DNA from: Actinomycetota bacterium
GTDB lineage: Bacteria; Actinomycetota; Acidimicrobiia; Acidimicrobiales; Acidimicrobiaceae
NCBI GenBank assembly: GCA_004366215.1
Contig: SIRY01000059.1
Coordinates: forward strand, 1 to 16,073
DNA length: 16,073 nt
Direction: 5' to 3'
Part shown: positions 7,610 through 15,229 of the stretch, one piece after another
Position numbering within the stretch: the stretch's first letter is position 1
Layout of the letters: every line of letters begins with the position of its first letter
Translations under genes and position numbers: made by a program
The notes under the pieces: generated by a model
Told to the model about the DNA's origin: nothing
Seen by the model: only the letters and a program-made list of their open reading frames with translations
Databases searched by the model: none

Positions 7610-8925
7610 TCCCTGTGTCCTCCGAGCTCACGCACGCAGCGAGCAAAGTCGTCGCCGCGAGCCGCGAAGTCCTCGTACCAGTCCCACGAGGTGGCGCCGG
7701 GGGCAAGGAGCACGACGCTGCCTGGTCGCGCAACCGCGCTGGCGAGCGACACCGCCTCTGCCATCGAGTCTGCGCGGTAGACCGTAGGCACGAGGTCGGC
7801 GAGCGCGCTCACGACGAGCGGAGCCGCCTCGCCGATCGCGATCAGCCCCTCGAGCCGTTCAGCCACCGACCGAAGCAGCTCGAATCCCGTCCCCTTCGTG
7901 CGCCCACCTGCGATGAGCACGACCCGTGGGTAGCTCCGGATCGCTGCCACAGCAGCCTCAGGCGTCGTCGCCTTCGAGTCGTCGACGTAGCGGACGCCGT
8001 CGCGCTCGGCGACGAGCTCGAGTCGGTGTGGCAGGCCTCGGAAGGCGAGCGCCGCGCGACGGGCCTCGTCGAGGTTGGCCCCGCTCGCCTCAGCGAGCGC
8101 CCACGCGGCGAGCACGTTGAGCACCTCGTGCTCGGCTCGGCGCGCGAGCTCGTCGACGGCGCACAGCGCTCGACCCTCCGGACCAATGAGCACCCCCTCG
8201 TCGACGCGGTAGTCAGCGCCACGGCCCAGGCCGAACGTACGGACCTCGACGCCGAAGGGCACCGCGATCGCGTCGAGGACCGGGTCGTCGAGGAGGCGGA
8301 CGTAGGTGTCGCCGGGCCGAAGGCGCGCGACGAGCAGGCCCTTTGCGTCTCGGTACGCATCGAAGCTGCCGTGGTAGTCGAGGTGGTTGGGCGTGATGTT
8401 GAGCACACCGGCGACCGGGGCTCGAAAGGTCTCGGTCCACACCAGCTGGAACGACGACACCTCGACGACGAGGCGCGAGAGCGGCTCGGTCGCGACGTCG
8501 CACAGGGCAGTGCCAAGGTTGCCGACCGCGCGCACGCCGGAGCCGAGCATGGCCGCCGTGAGCGTCGCGACGGTCGACTTGCCGTTCGTCCCGGTCACCG
8601 CGGTGATCGGTGTCGTCGTGAGTCGGTAGCCGAGTTCGAGCTCACCGACGATCGGCCCCTTGAGCCCGAGCGCGGCCACACGAGCCGGTCGGATACCCGG
8701 CGAGACGACGCTGAGCGCGAAGCGGGACCCCGCGACGTCCTCAGGGCGCACGACCCTGTAGCCACGAATCCGCAGACGGTTTCGCACCTCGTCGCTGTCG
8801 TCAGCGAGTACCACGGTTGCGCCCAGCGCCTCGAGCGCCCGCGCCGCAGCGAGCCCTGAGACGCTCGCCCCGAGCACGAGCGCACGCTCGCCGCGAACGA
8901 GAGCTAAGACGTCGTCGCGACTCAC
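7606..8925 (-). CDS. murD: UDP-N-acetylmuramoyl-L-alanine--D-glutamate ligase MurD
   Basis: MurD is the Mur ligase that adds D-glutamate to UDP-MurNAc-L-Ala. With the GTG at 8925 it has 439 residues, normal for the family. Domain 1 has VLGASVSGLAAARAL (17 to 31), domain 2 the ATP loop GTNGKST (112 to 118), VEVSSFQL (154 to 161) and HLDYHGS (181 to 187), and domain 3 HRLELV (300 to 305), DDSKATTP (315 to 322), GGRTKG and LAPGATSWDWYEDFAARG. The start is decided by GGAGG (8936 to 8932) six bases upstream and by the GTGA overlap with the mraY stop. The frame stays open further upstream inside mraY, but that extension shows no MurD similarity. Confidence 0.97.
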   Translation of the reverse strand: MSRDDVLALVRGERALVLGASVSGLAAARALEALGATVVLADDSDEVRNRLRIRGYRVVRPEDVAGSRFALSVVSPGIRPARVAALGLKGPIVGELELGYRLTTTPITAVTGTNGKSTVATLTAAMLGSGVRAVGNLGTALCDVATEPLSRLVVEVSSFQLVWTETFRAPVAGVLNITPNHLDYHGSFDAYRDAKGLLVARLRPGDTYVRLLDDPVLDAIAVPFGVEVRTFGLGRGADYRVDEGVLIGPEGRALCAVDELARRAEHEVLNVLAAWALAEASGANLDEARRAALAFRGLPHRLELVAERDGVRYVDDSKATTPEAAVAAIRSYPRVVLIAGGRTKGTGFELLRSVAERLEGLIAIGEAAPLVVSALADLVPTVYRADSMAEAVSLASAVARPGSVVLLAPGATSWDWYEDFAARGDDFARCVRELGGHRE

Positions 8926-9956
8926 CGCACCCCTCCGCGAGAGAGGAAGTCCGCGTAGAAGACGCCGACCGCGAGCGCCGTACACACCCCCGCGACGATC
9001 CAGAACCGGATGAGGACGGTGGTCTCCGGCCAGCCGGCCAGCTCGAAGTGGTGGTGGATCGGCGACATGCGCAGGACGCGTCGGTGCCACACCCGGAAGC
9101 TAAAGACCTGCGCCACCACCGAGAGGGTCTCGACGACGAAGAGCCCCCCGAGGAGTACGAGCAGGATGTCGACGTGCAGGAGGAGTGCGAGCCCCCCGAG
9201 GGCTGAACCAAGGCCGAGCGAACCGACGTCGCCCATGAAGATGCGGGCGGGCGGCGCATTCCACCAGAGGAAGCCGGTGAGCGCGCCCGTCAGCGCCATC
9301 GCGAAGACCGCGCGGACGAGGCCGTCCGGCACGTGGTAGAGCGACGTGTGACGGAACATCCAGTACGCCATGAGCGCGAGCGCACCGAAGGCTAGGATCC
9401 CAGCTCCAGCCGCCAGGCCGTCGAGACCGTCGGTCAGGTTCACCGCGTTCGACGAGCCGACGACGACGATCACCGCGACGACGATCCACCCCACCGAGCC
9501 GAGATCGACCCCGGCGCCACCGACGCGCACGACGCTGATCTCGCTCGGCACGCCCACCCACCAGTGAGCGGCGACGGCGAAGCCGACGGCAACCGCGACC
9601 TGGAGCGAGAACTTGCCCGCCTTCGTCAAGCCGAGGGAGCGACGGTTGCGCACCTTGAGGAGGTCGTCGATGAGGCCGATGAGGCTCGAGGCGACCGTGA
9701 GGCCAGCGAGCGCGACGCCTCCTCGGCTCAGCGAGACGCCGAGGTGGAGGTGGGCGACGCCCCACCCCGCGACCGCGCCGAGCACGATGGCGACCCCACC
9801 CATCGTGGGGGTGCCGGCCTTGACGAGGTGTCGGCTCGGGCCGTCTTCTCGCACCTGCTGACCGACCCCTCGAGCGCGTTGTCGATCGATGAGCCACGGG
9901 GTCCCAACCACCGCGACGACGAGGGCCACGAGCGCGCCGGCGAGGACGGCGATCAC
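8922..9956 (-). CDS. mraY: Phospho-N-acetylmuramoyl-pentapeptide-transferase MraY
   Basis: MraY is an integral membrane enzyme that transfers phospho-MurNAc-pentapeptide to undecaprenyl phosphate, giving lipid I. About ten hydrophobic segments run through 344 residues. The catalytic-site motifs are all present: the aspartate pair D97-D98 in LIDDLLK, NAVNLTDGLDGLA (170 to 182), FMGDVGSLGLG (240 to 250) with D243, and the MSPIHHHFE loop (297 to 305). PTMGG (50 to 54) is the usual N-terminal motif. The GTG start overlaps the murE stop by four bases (GTGA), with GGGAG nine bases upstream. In most dcw clusters murF stands immediately before mraY; here murE does. Confidence 0.97.
   Translation of the reverse strand: MIAVLAGALVALVVAVVGTPWLIDRQRARGVGQQVREDGPSRHLVKAGTPTMGGVAIVLGAVAGWGVAHLHLGVSLSRGGVALAGLTVASSLIGLIDDLLKVRNRRSLGLTKAGKFSLQVAVAVGFAVAAHWWVGVPSEISVVRVGGAGVDLGSVGWIVVAVIVVVGSSNAVNLTDGLDGLAAGAGILAFGALALMAYWMFRHTSLYHVPDGLVRAVFAMALTGALTGFLWWNAPPARIFMGDVGSLGLGSALGGLALLLHVDILLVLLGGLFVVETLSVVAQVFSFRVWHRRVLRMSPIHHHFELAGWPETTVLIRFWIVAGVCTALAVGVFYADFLSRGGVR
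8932..8936 (-). promoter_or_regulatory. Shine-Dalgarno of murD
   Basis: GGAGG (extended GGAGGGG, 8936 to 8930) lies six bases before GTG 8925 to 8923 and inside the mraY end. It fixes the murD start against upstream in-frame codons. Confidence 0.75.
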
Positions 9957-11452
9957 GCGAGGAGACTCCCTGTGTCACCGAACGCCTCGGTCACCACCTC
10001 GAAGTCGTCGAAGGGCGTCGCGACGCCGTCGATGACCTGCACTCGCTCGTGTCCCTTGCCCGCGACGACGAGGACGTCGCCTGGTCGCAGCGTCGCGATC
10101 GCCTCCTCGATCGCCTGGCGACGGTCGAGGATGACGCGGGCCCGCGAGGGCTCCCGAAACCCGGCCATGATCTGGGCTGCGATCGCGGCAGGGTCCTCGC
10201 TGCGCGGGTTGTCGCTCGTCACGACCACGACGTCGGCGAGCCGCTCTGCAACCGCTCCCATGAGCGGTCGCTTGGCTTGGTCGCGCTCACCGCCGGCACC
10301 AAAGACGACGAGCAGGCGACCCCGAGGCCCGACGAGGAGCCGTGCGGTGCGCAGCACAGCCTCGAGCGCGTCTGGGGAGTGGGCGTAGTCGATGACGACG
10401 AGACCCTTCGGGCCGAGGATGCGCTGCATCCGCCCCCGAGGACTCTCGACCTCTCCGAGCACTTCGGCGATGGCGCCGGCGTCGAAGCCCACCTGCTCGA
10501 GGACTGTGATCGCGAGCAGCAGGTTCATGAGGTTGTGCTCACCGACGAGGCGCGACCGATACCGGCGCCCTGAGCGACGGAACCGGATGCCCGCGGCGTC
10601 GAGCTCGACGTCGTAGAGCGTTCGGCGGCTGACGGCGACGGAGGGGATGCGCAGCTCAGAGATAAGTCGCGCTCCCCACGCGTCGTCGACGTTGACGACG
10701 GCGAGGCCCGCTCGATCCGGTTCGAACAACCTCGCCTTGGCCCGATAGTACGCCTCCATCGTGCCGTGGAAGTCGAGGTGGTCCTGCGAGAGGTTCGTGA
10801 ACACGCCCACGCGGACCCGCAGACCCGCGATGCGCTCCATCGCGATCGCGATCGACGACACCTCCATCGCGACCCACCGACGTCCGTCGTCGCGGAACTG
10901 TGCGAGCCTCCTCGCGAGCTCAGGAGCCTCAGGTGTCGTCAGGCGCCCCCAGAGCGTGCCGAGGACGCCGACCCCCTCACCGAGCCGTTCGAGCAGCTGC
11001 GACGTGACCGACACCGTCGTCGTCTTGCCGTTCGTCCCCGTCACACCGATGACGCTGAGCGTCTGGGAGGGATCGCCGAAGATGCGATGTGCGATCAGGC
11101 CGACGCCCCGACGCAGGTGCTGGAGCGGGACGACGAGCTGACTGACCGCGATGGGCTCCGGGTGGTCAGCAACGAGGAGCGCAGCTGCTCCTCGCGCGAC
11201 CGCCTCCGCCGCGAAGCGGCGGCCATCGACACGGCTTCCCGGTAAGCCAGCGAACAGGTCTCCGGGGTGCACCTCGCGGTGATCGATCGCGATCCCCTCG
11301 ACCCGGACCGACCCAGGTCCGTGGATCGTAGCCTCTGGGAGCATAGCCCCTAGGGATGCGAGCGTAACGCCCCCCTCAGGACCCACTGCGCCGTCTCCCA
11401 TTCCCGTCGAACTCGCATCATGGTAGCCAACGAACGTCGGCGCCGCTCTCAC
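9953..11452 (-). CDS. murE: MurE, UDP-MurNAc-tripeptide synthetase, meso-diaminopimelate type
   Basis: MurE is the Mur ligase that adds the third residue of the stem peptide. The ATP loop is GTNGKTTT (139 to 146); LSQDHLDFHG (221 to 230) precedes K239 in YRAKARLF, which matches the carbamylated lysine. DYAHSPD (355 to 361), GAGGERDQAKRP (385 to 396) and GKGHE (465 to 469) follow. DNPR (414 to 417) is the signature of enzymes that add meso-diaminopimelate, so the wall is probably DAP-based. Substrate-domain oddities are EVSSI (197 to 201) for the usual EVSSH, and a shortened segment between GTLWG and TTPE. The GTG at 11452 overlaps the ftsI stop by four bases with GGAG seven bases upstream; an ATG at 11401 is an alternative that would shorten the protein by 17 residues. 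Confidence 0.95.
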   Translation of the reverse strand: MRAAPTFVGYHDASSTGMGDGAVGPEGGVTLASLGAMLPEATIHGPGSVRVEGIAIDHREVHPGDLFAGLPGSRVDGRRFAAEAVARGAAALLVADHPEPIAVSQLVVPLQHLRRGVGLIAHRIFGDPSQTLSVIGVTGTNGKTTTVSVTSQLLERLGEGVGVLGTLWGRLTTPEAPELARRLAQFRDDGRRWVAMEVSSIAIAMERIAGLRVRVGVFTNLSQDHLDFHGTMEAYYRAKARLFEPDRAGLAVVNVDDAWGARLISELRIPSVAVSRRTLYDVELDAAGIRFRRSGRRYRSRLVGEHNLMNLLLAITVLEQVGFDAGAIAEVLGEVESPRGRMQRILGPKGLVVIDYAHSPDALEAVLRTARLLVGPRGRLLVVFGAGGERDQAKRPLMGAVAERLADVVVVTSDNPRSEDPAAIAAQIMAGFREPSRARVILDRRQAIEEAIATLRPGDVLVVAGKGHERVQVIDGVATPFDDFEVVTEAFGDTGSLLA

Positions 11453-13227
11453 TGGAGGACTCCGGCGCCCGGATGCGTCGCGAGCGTGGTCAAGAGCGAC
11501 GAGGTCACCCGGCCGCTCGGCGTGATGCCGTAGCGCGTGAGCGCCGCTCGCATGATGCGAGAGAAGACCGGCGCAGCCGTCATCCCCCCGTAGATCGGCT
11601 CCGGCTGGTCGATCATGACGATCGCGGTGAGCACCGGATGGCTGGCCGGCACCATGCCCACGAAGGTCCCCCAGTAGGCCCCCGGCTCGTAGCCGTGCGC
11701 GTCGAGGTAGGGCTTCTGGGACGTCCCCGTCTTGCCGGCGACGCCGTAGCCGGGGATCGCGGCCGCGGGCGCGGTCGCGTTCGCATCGGTCACGTGAGAG
11801 AAGAGGCTGAGCAGCTCAGCAGCGACACGAGCCGGCATGACGCGGTGGGCCGGCGGCGCGGGTGCAGGCTTGAGCACCCCGTCCTGGTTCACCGTGCCTG
11901 CGACGAGCGTCGGCTGCACCATCACCCCGCCGTTGGCCACCGCGGTGTAGGAGTCCAGTACCTCAAGTGGGGTGACGAGCTGATCTTGGCCGATCGGCGT
12001 CGAGCCGATCGCCGTCGGCGACCAGGTCGCTGGTGGCTTGAGGTAGCCCGCCGTCGCTCCGGGAAAGCTCAGTCCACTCGAGACACCCCAGCCGAGGCGC
12101 CGAAACGAGGCGTAGAGGCGCGCGGGGCCGAGCCGCTCGGCGATCTCGATGGTGCCGATGTTCGAGCTCTGGGCGAGGATCTGGCTCATCGAGAGCACTT
12201 CAGGTGGGTGAGCCTCGGCGTCGTGGAACACGGTCCCGTCGATCACGAGCTGGCTTGGGACGAACTCGGTCGAGGACGGGGTCACGAGTCCGTCCTCGAG
12301 CGCCGCCGCGAAGGTGGCGATCTTGGCCACCGACCCCGGCTCGTACGCGTACGACACCGCCTGCTCGAGCCAGCTCTGGGTCGGTAGCGCGCGCGGCACG
12401 CCGACGGGCTGGCTACCGTAGACCGTTGGCGTGCCCGGCAGGGGCGGCGCAGTGAGCGAAGCCATCGCGAGGACCTGGCCGCTGTGAGGATTCATCACGA
12501 CCGCAGTGCCACCGACGGCCCGAGAACGCACGATCTCGCTCGCGAGTGCCTGCTCGACGTCGCTCTGGAGCACCGGGTCGATGGTGAGCTCGAGGCTCGT
12601 TCCTGGACGTGCAGGCTGCTCGGCCACGAGGCCCCCTGGGACCGGCGCTCCTTGCGCGGTGACGCGCACCACCTCCCACCCGGGTCGGCCAGCGAGGAGG
12701 TCCTGGTACTGGTACTCGAGCCCGAACGCACCCGCCCCGGACGCGTCCAGCCGACCGATGAGCGGCTCGGCGAGGTCGCCGAGCGGGTAGACCCTGATCT
12801 GCGTCGGCTCTACCGTGATGCCCGGCAGCGCCCCTCCCAGGGCGAGCTGCTCGATCTGTCCTCCGACGTCGAGAGGAGCGGCCTGGTCGACGACGCTGTA
12901 GCCACCTCTGACGCGTAGCGCCGCCTCGACCCCTCCACGCGGCAGGTGGAGGAGCTCCGCGAGCCGCGTGGCTTCTGGAGCGACGTCGGTGATCTGGTAG
13001 GGGTCGGCGATGATCGCGTCGCGCGCGACCGAGGTCGCAAAGACCGCCCCGTTGCGTGCGTAGATCGTGCCACGCAGGGCCGGCAGCGTGATGCGCTCCT
13101 CGCTCTCGAGGCTCCCAAGTGCCCCGTAGCGCGCGAGGGGCTCTGCCGTGAGGTGGATGAGCTGCCCCACGACGCTGCCGAGCGCGAGCATCGTCGCTGC
13201 AGCGATGAGCCGTGTCGGTCTAGCCAC
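11449..13227 (-). CDS. ftsI: FtsI/PBP3, class B penicillin-binding protein
   Basis: This is the septal transpeptidase that cross-links glycan made by FtsW. A short cytoplasmic tail and one membrane segment (about residues 7 to 26) are followed by the dimerisation-domain motif LRGTIYARNG (51 to 60) and a transpeptidase domain from about 240 onward. The active-site motifs are SVAK (S299 nucleophile, K302), SSN (354 to 356) and KTGTS (499 to 503). APVFSRIM follows near the end. There are no C-terminal PASTA domains, so 592 residues is a typical FtsI length. The GTG start lies in GTGGCTAG and overlaps the ftsL stop by eight bases; no strong Shine-Dalgarno is seen, so coupling to ftsL is likely. 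Together with the SEDS gene ftsW in the same cluster this is the septal pair. Confidence 0.96.
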   Translation of the reverse strand: MARPTRLIAAATMLALGSVVGQLIHLTAEPLARYGALGSLESEERITLPALRGTIYARNGAVFATSVARDAIIADPYQITDVAPEATRLAELLHLPRGGVEAALRVRGGYSVVDQAAPLDVGGQIEQLALGGALPGITVEPTQIRVYPLGDLAEPLIGRLDASGAGAFGLEYQYQDLLAGRPGWEVVRVTAQGAPVPGGLVAEQPARPGTSLELTIDPVLQSDVEQALASEIVRSRAVGGTAVVMNPHSGQVLAMASLTAPPLPGTPTVYGSQPVGVPRALPTQSWLEQAVSYAYEPGSVAKIATFAAALEDGLVTPSSTEFVPSQLVIDGTVFHDAEAHPPEVLSMSQILAQSSNIGTIEIAERLGPARLYASFRRLGWGVSSGLSFPGATAGYLKPPATWSPTAIGSTPIGQDQLVTPLEVLDSYTAVANGGVMVQPTLVAGTVNQDGVLKPAPAPPAHRVMPARVAAELLSLFSHVTDANATAPAAAIPGYGVAGKTGTSQKPYLDAHGYEPGAYWGTFVGMVPASHPVLTAIVMIDQPEPIYGGMTAAPVFSRIMRAALTRYGITPSGRVTSSLLTTLATHPGAGVLQ

Positions 13228-13648
13228 GCGCCACCGTCCCGGCAGGAAGCGGCCCTTGCCCCCCCGGCGTCGTACCGAGGCTGCTCACCGGCGTCGGCGC
13301 GCCCTGGCCTGACACGAGCTCCTCCCACGTCGGCTCGATGAAGCCGTGAGCAGCGGCGACGGCACGCACGTGCCAGGGGGCATTGACCGTGCTGAGACGC
13401 CACAGGAGGTCGTTGTGACGCACCTCGGCTGCTTCGAGCGCTGCCTGAGCAGCGCGGACCTCGAGGGCGAGACGCTCTGCCACCACTCGGGCGCCGATGA
13501 CACCGAGCGCAGCGATCAGCGCCAGCACGACGCCGAGCCTTCGCCACCGAACCCGCCAGGTGCGGCGTGGACGATCGACGAGCCTCAGGTACGGTCGCGC
13601 CTCAGCACGCTCAGGTGAGGCACTCACTACGAGGGCACTGCGAGCCAC
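13220..13648 (-). CDS. ftsL: FtsL-like septum formation protein
   Basis: This is a small single-pass membrane protein in the ftsL position between rsmH and ftsI. With the GTG at 13648 it has 142 residues: a cytoplasmic tail, a basic stretch (about 26 to 37), one membrane segment (about 38 to 55), a heptad-like helical region from about 56 to 86, then AVAAAHGFIEPTW (97 to 109), which resembles the A..lGm..p motif of FtsL. A glycine and proline rich tail follows. FtsL forms the FtsQ-FtsL-FtsB complex that activates FtsW and FtsI. Sequence conservation in this family is low, so the name rests on topology and position. AGGAGG seven bases upstream supports this GTG. An ATG at 13669 would have that Shine-Dalgarno inside the coding region. 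It overlaps the end of rsmH by 22 bases. Confidence 0.82.
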   Translation of the reverse strand: MARSALVVSASPERAEARPYLRLVDRPRRTWRVRWRRLGVVLALIAALGVIGARVVAERLALEVRAAQAALEAAEVRHNDLLWRLSTVNAPWHVRAVAAAHGFIEPTWEELVSGQGAPTPVSSLGTTPGGQGPLPAGTVARG

Positions 13649-14592
13649 CGTCGCACCTCCTCTCGCCACGCTCGTGCCAGGTCACCGTCTCGACGTTTGC
13701 GGGCGGCACGGAGTCGCGCACTGCGTGCCCGCGGGTTCGCCGCCACCTCGTCGGCCCGCGGGCGGAGCGCCTTGGGGTGGTGGCGCACGAGGATGGGATC
13801 CCACTCTCCGCGAGGGACCCTCGCTGGAAGGCCACCGCGCTCAGCGAGCGCGACGAAGCGCTTGACGGTGCGATCCTCGAGCGAGTGGTACGCGAGCACG
13901 ACGAGGCTCCCCCCGCACTCGAGGGCATCGACCGCGAGAGGCAGCAACGTCACGAGCTCGCTGAGCTCGTCGTTGACGGCAAGTCGCAGCGCCTGGAAGA
14001 CGAGCGTCGCTGGGTGGTGGGCACGGCGGCGCGCCCGCTCAGGCGTCGCTCGCTCGACGACCGCGGCGAGCTCGGCGGTCGTCGCGATCGGGCCCGCTGC
14101 CTTGATGGCGCGGGCGAGTCGACCTGCGAGCGGGCCGAGCTCTCCGACGCGCAGGAGGCGTTCGAGCTGACCCTCGTCGAGCTCTGCGAGGAGCTCCCAC
14201 GCTGGGCGCCCACTGCTTGGATCCATGCGCATGTCGAGCGGACCGGCCTTCGAGAACGAGAAACCACGATCTGGGTGATCGAGCTGCAGTGAGGAGACCC
14301 CAAGGTCAGCGAGGACGCCGCCAACACGACGACCACCGAGCACGTCGGCCAACGCAGAGAATCGCGCGTGGTGCAGCTCGACCCGCGGTCCGAAGCGCTC
14401 GAGACGCTCTCGCGCCAGCGCGAGAGCCTGCGCGTCACGATCGAGGGCGATGACGAGCTCCGCCCCCGAGTCGAGTAGCGCCTGCGTGTGGCCGCCAAGC
14501 CCCACCGTCACGTCGACCAGCACCTGCCCCTGGGGCGCCATGGCCTCGACGACCTCACGAAGCATGACGGGGCGGTGCAGCTCACTCCCCAC
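13627..14592 (-). CDS. rsmH: RsmH (MraW), 16S rRNA C1402 N4-methyltransferase
   Basis: RsmH uses S-adenosylmethionine to methylate N4 of cytidine 1402 in 16S rRNA. The protein opens with the family start ELHRPVMLREVVEAM. The SAM-binding motif is VDVTVGLGGHTQALL, followed by ALDRDAQAL, LADLGVSSLQLDHPDRGFSF, the HHPATLVFQALRLAVNDEL stretch and AYHSLEDRTVKRF. It has 321 residues, normal for the family. The GTG at 14592 is chosen because AGGAGG lies six bases upstream. The frame is open well beyond it through mraZ, but the extra residues are not RsmH-like. The gene overlaps the end of mraZ by 11 bases. rsmH second in a dcw cluster is the standard arrangement. Confidence 0.97.
   Translation of the reverse strand: MGSELHRPVMLREVVEAMAPQGQVLVDVTVGLGGHTQALLDSGAELVIALDRDAQALALARERLERFGPRVELHHARFSALADVLGGRRVGGVLADLGVSSLQLDHPDRGFSFSKAGPLDMRMDPSSGRPAWELLAELDEGQLERLLRVGELGPLAGRLARAIKAAGPIATTAELAAVVERATPERARRRAHHPATLVFQALRLAVNDELSELVTLLPLAVDALECGGSLVVLAYHSLEDRTVKRFVALAERGGLPARVPRGEWDPILVRHHPKALRPRADEVAANPRARSARLRAARKRRDGDLARAWREEVRRWLAVPS
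13656..13661 (-). promoter_or_regulatory. Shine-Dalgarno of ftsL
   Basis: AGGAGG (extended AGGAGGTG, 13661 to 13654) lies seven bases before GTG 13648 to 13646, within the end of rsmH. It favours this start over the ATG at 13669. Confidence 0.75.
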
Positions 14593-15010
14593 GCCGACCC
14601 TCCTGTTGGTAGGCGTCCCACGTCGCCGGGTCCCACAGCTCCACGGTGCCAAAGGCGCCGTGGACGAGGACGTCGTGGTCAAGGTGTGCAAGCTCCCGGT
14701 GCGAGGCGGGCAGCATGAGCCGGCCGAGCCGGTCGATCTCGAGTTCGAACGCTTGGCGCGCCCACGCACGGAGGCGCCGGCGCTCGAGTGGGTCTGCCCA
14801 GTCCTCAGCACGAACCCCGCCGACGAAGGCCTCGAAGTCGTCGACGCGCCACACGACGAGGCAGGGATCCTCAAACTGCGACGGCGTGAGGTAGCAACGC
14901 TCGCCGAAGGCGCCACGAAACCTCGCAGGCAGCGTGAGGCGCCCCTTCGCGTCGAGCGCGTGGGTAAAGGCGCCGAAGAACCGACCCGCCGGTTCACCGA
15001 GCTGCCACAC
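14582..15010 (-). CDS. mraZ: Transcriptional regulator MraZ
   Basis: MraZ is an AbrB/SpoVT-type DNA-binding protein that forms ring-shaped oligomers and controls the dcw operon, acting as repressor in E. coli. Two copies of the family DxxxR motif are present: DAKGRLTLPARFR (20 to 32) and DRLGRLMLPASHR (93 to 105). I chose the GTG at 15010 (142 residues), because AGGAGG lies ten bases upstream and the family N-terminus FFGAFTHALDAKGR then comes about ten residues in. The ATG at 15058 would add 16 glycine and glutamate rich residues, has no Shine-Dalgarno, and sits only five bases from the putative operator. The gene leads the cluster, as in most bacteria. It probably regulates itself through the repeats at 15063 to 15097. 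Confidence 0.93.
   Translation of the reverse strand: MWQLGEPAGRFFGAFTHALDAKGRLTLPARFRGAFGERCYLTPSQFEDPCLVVWRVDDFEAFVGGVRAEDWADPLERRRLRAWARQAFELEIDRLGRLMLPASHRELAHLDHDVLVHGAFGTVELWDPATWDAYQQEGRRGE
14599..14604 (-). promoter_or_regulatory. Shine-Dalgarno of rsmH
   Basis: AGGAGG lies six bases before GTG 14592 to 14590, inside the end of mraZ. It settles the rsmH start in a frame that stays open for a further 160 or so codons upstream. Confidence 0.8.
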
Positions 15011-15020
15011 CCCCTCGTCG

Positions 15021-15026
15021 CCTCCT
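15021..15026 (-). promoter_or_regulatory. Shine-Dalgarno of mraZ
   Basis: AGGAGG lies ten bases before the GTG at 15010 to 15008. It is the basis for choosing this start over the ATG at 15058. Confidence 0.7.
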
Positions 15027-15062
15027 CGCTCTCCGCCTCGAGCGCCCAACCCTTCCATCGGC

Positions 15063-15097
15063 GCCCACGGCGCCCCACTTTAGCCCACGCACCCCCA
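15063..15097 (-). promoter_or_regulatory. Putative MraZ operator: four TGGGN boxes with 10-base period
   Basis: On the minus strand TGGG begins at 15097, 15087, 15077 and 15067, each box (TGGGG, TGGGC, TGGGG, TGGGC) separated from the next by exactly five bases. MraZ of E. coli binds direct repeats of TGGGN spaced by five bases upstream of mraZ, so this matches the known site with one extra box. The AAAGTGGGG around the third box also resembles the AAAGTG box described in Mycoplasma. The repeats lie 53 bases ahead of the chosen GTG. Binding is inferred. Confidence 0.85.
15077..15082 (-). promoter_or_regulatory. Candidate -10 element of the mraZ promoter
   Basis: TAAAGT on the minus strand fits the actinobacterial TANNNT -10 and lies between the second and third TGGGN boxes, ending on the first base of the third. 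A transcript would start near 15070, giving a leader of about 60 bases to the GTG. No good -35 is seen 16 to 18 bases upstream (GGCGGT). If real, MraZ bound here would overlap RNA polymerase. Confidence 0.4.
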
Positions 15098-15229
15098 CCA
15101 CCGCCGAAAACCGGCGCGAGACGGACCGTCGCAGGCCCCCACCGCGCCGTGTCCGAGGAGCGCAGCGAGGCGGAGACGTCTCGTTCCCTGGCGGTGAGAC
15201 CCTGAGAGGTGGAGCGTGTGGTCGGCGTA
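15098..15229. other. Intergenic stretch between the lipoate ligase-like gene and the mraZ operator
   Basis: I see no convincing coding frame on either strand. A five-base stem CGCCG-AAAAC-CGGCG lies at 15102 to 15116, just upstream of the operator. It has no T tract on the minus strand and is not a convincing terminator. Distal promoter elements of the cluster may lie here, but none is recognisable. Confidence 0.4.

Noticed and set aside
7615..8859. A 414-codon plus-strand open frame opposite murD
   Set aside because: It is the antisense shadow of murD with low-complexity Arg, Asp and Glu content and no recognisable domain.
15056..15058. ATG at 15058 as the start of mraZ
   Set aside because: It has no Shine-Dalgarno, lies five bases from the operator boxes, and adds 16 residues not seen in the family. 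GTG 15010 has AGGAGG and fits better.
13627..15078. A 483-codon frame that would make an N-terminally extended RsmH
   Set aside because: The extra 162 residues overlap mraZ in another frame and look like shadow sequence; AGGAGG six bases before GTG 14592 sets the true start.
15102..15116. Short inverted repeat CGCCG-AAAAC-CGGCG as a terminator of the lipoate ligase-like gene
   Set aside because: The stem is only five base pairs with no T tract, and such repeats are frequent in GC-rich DNA.
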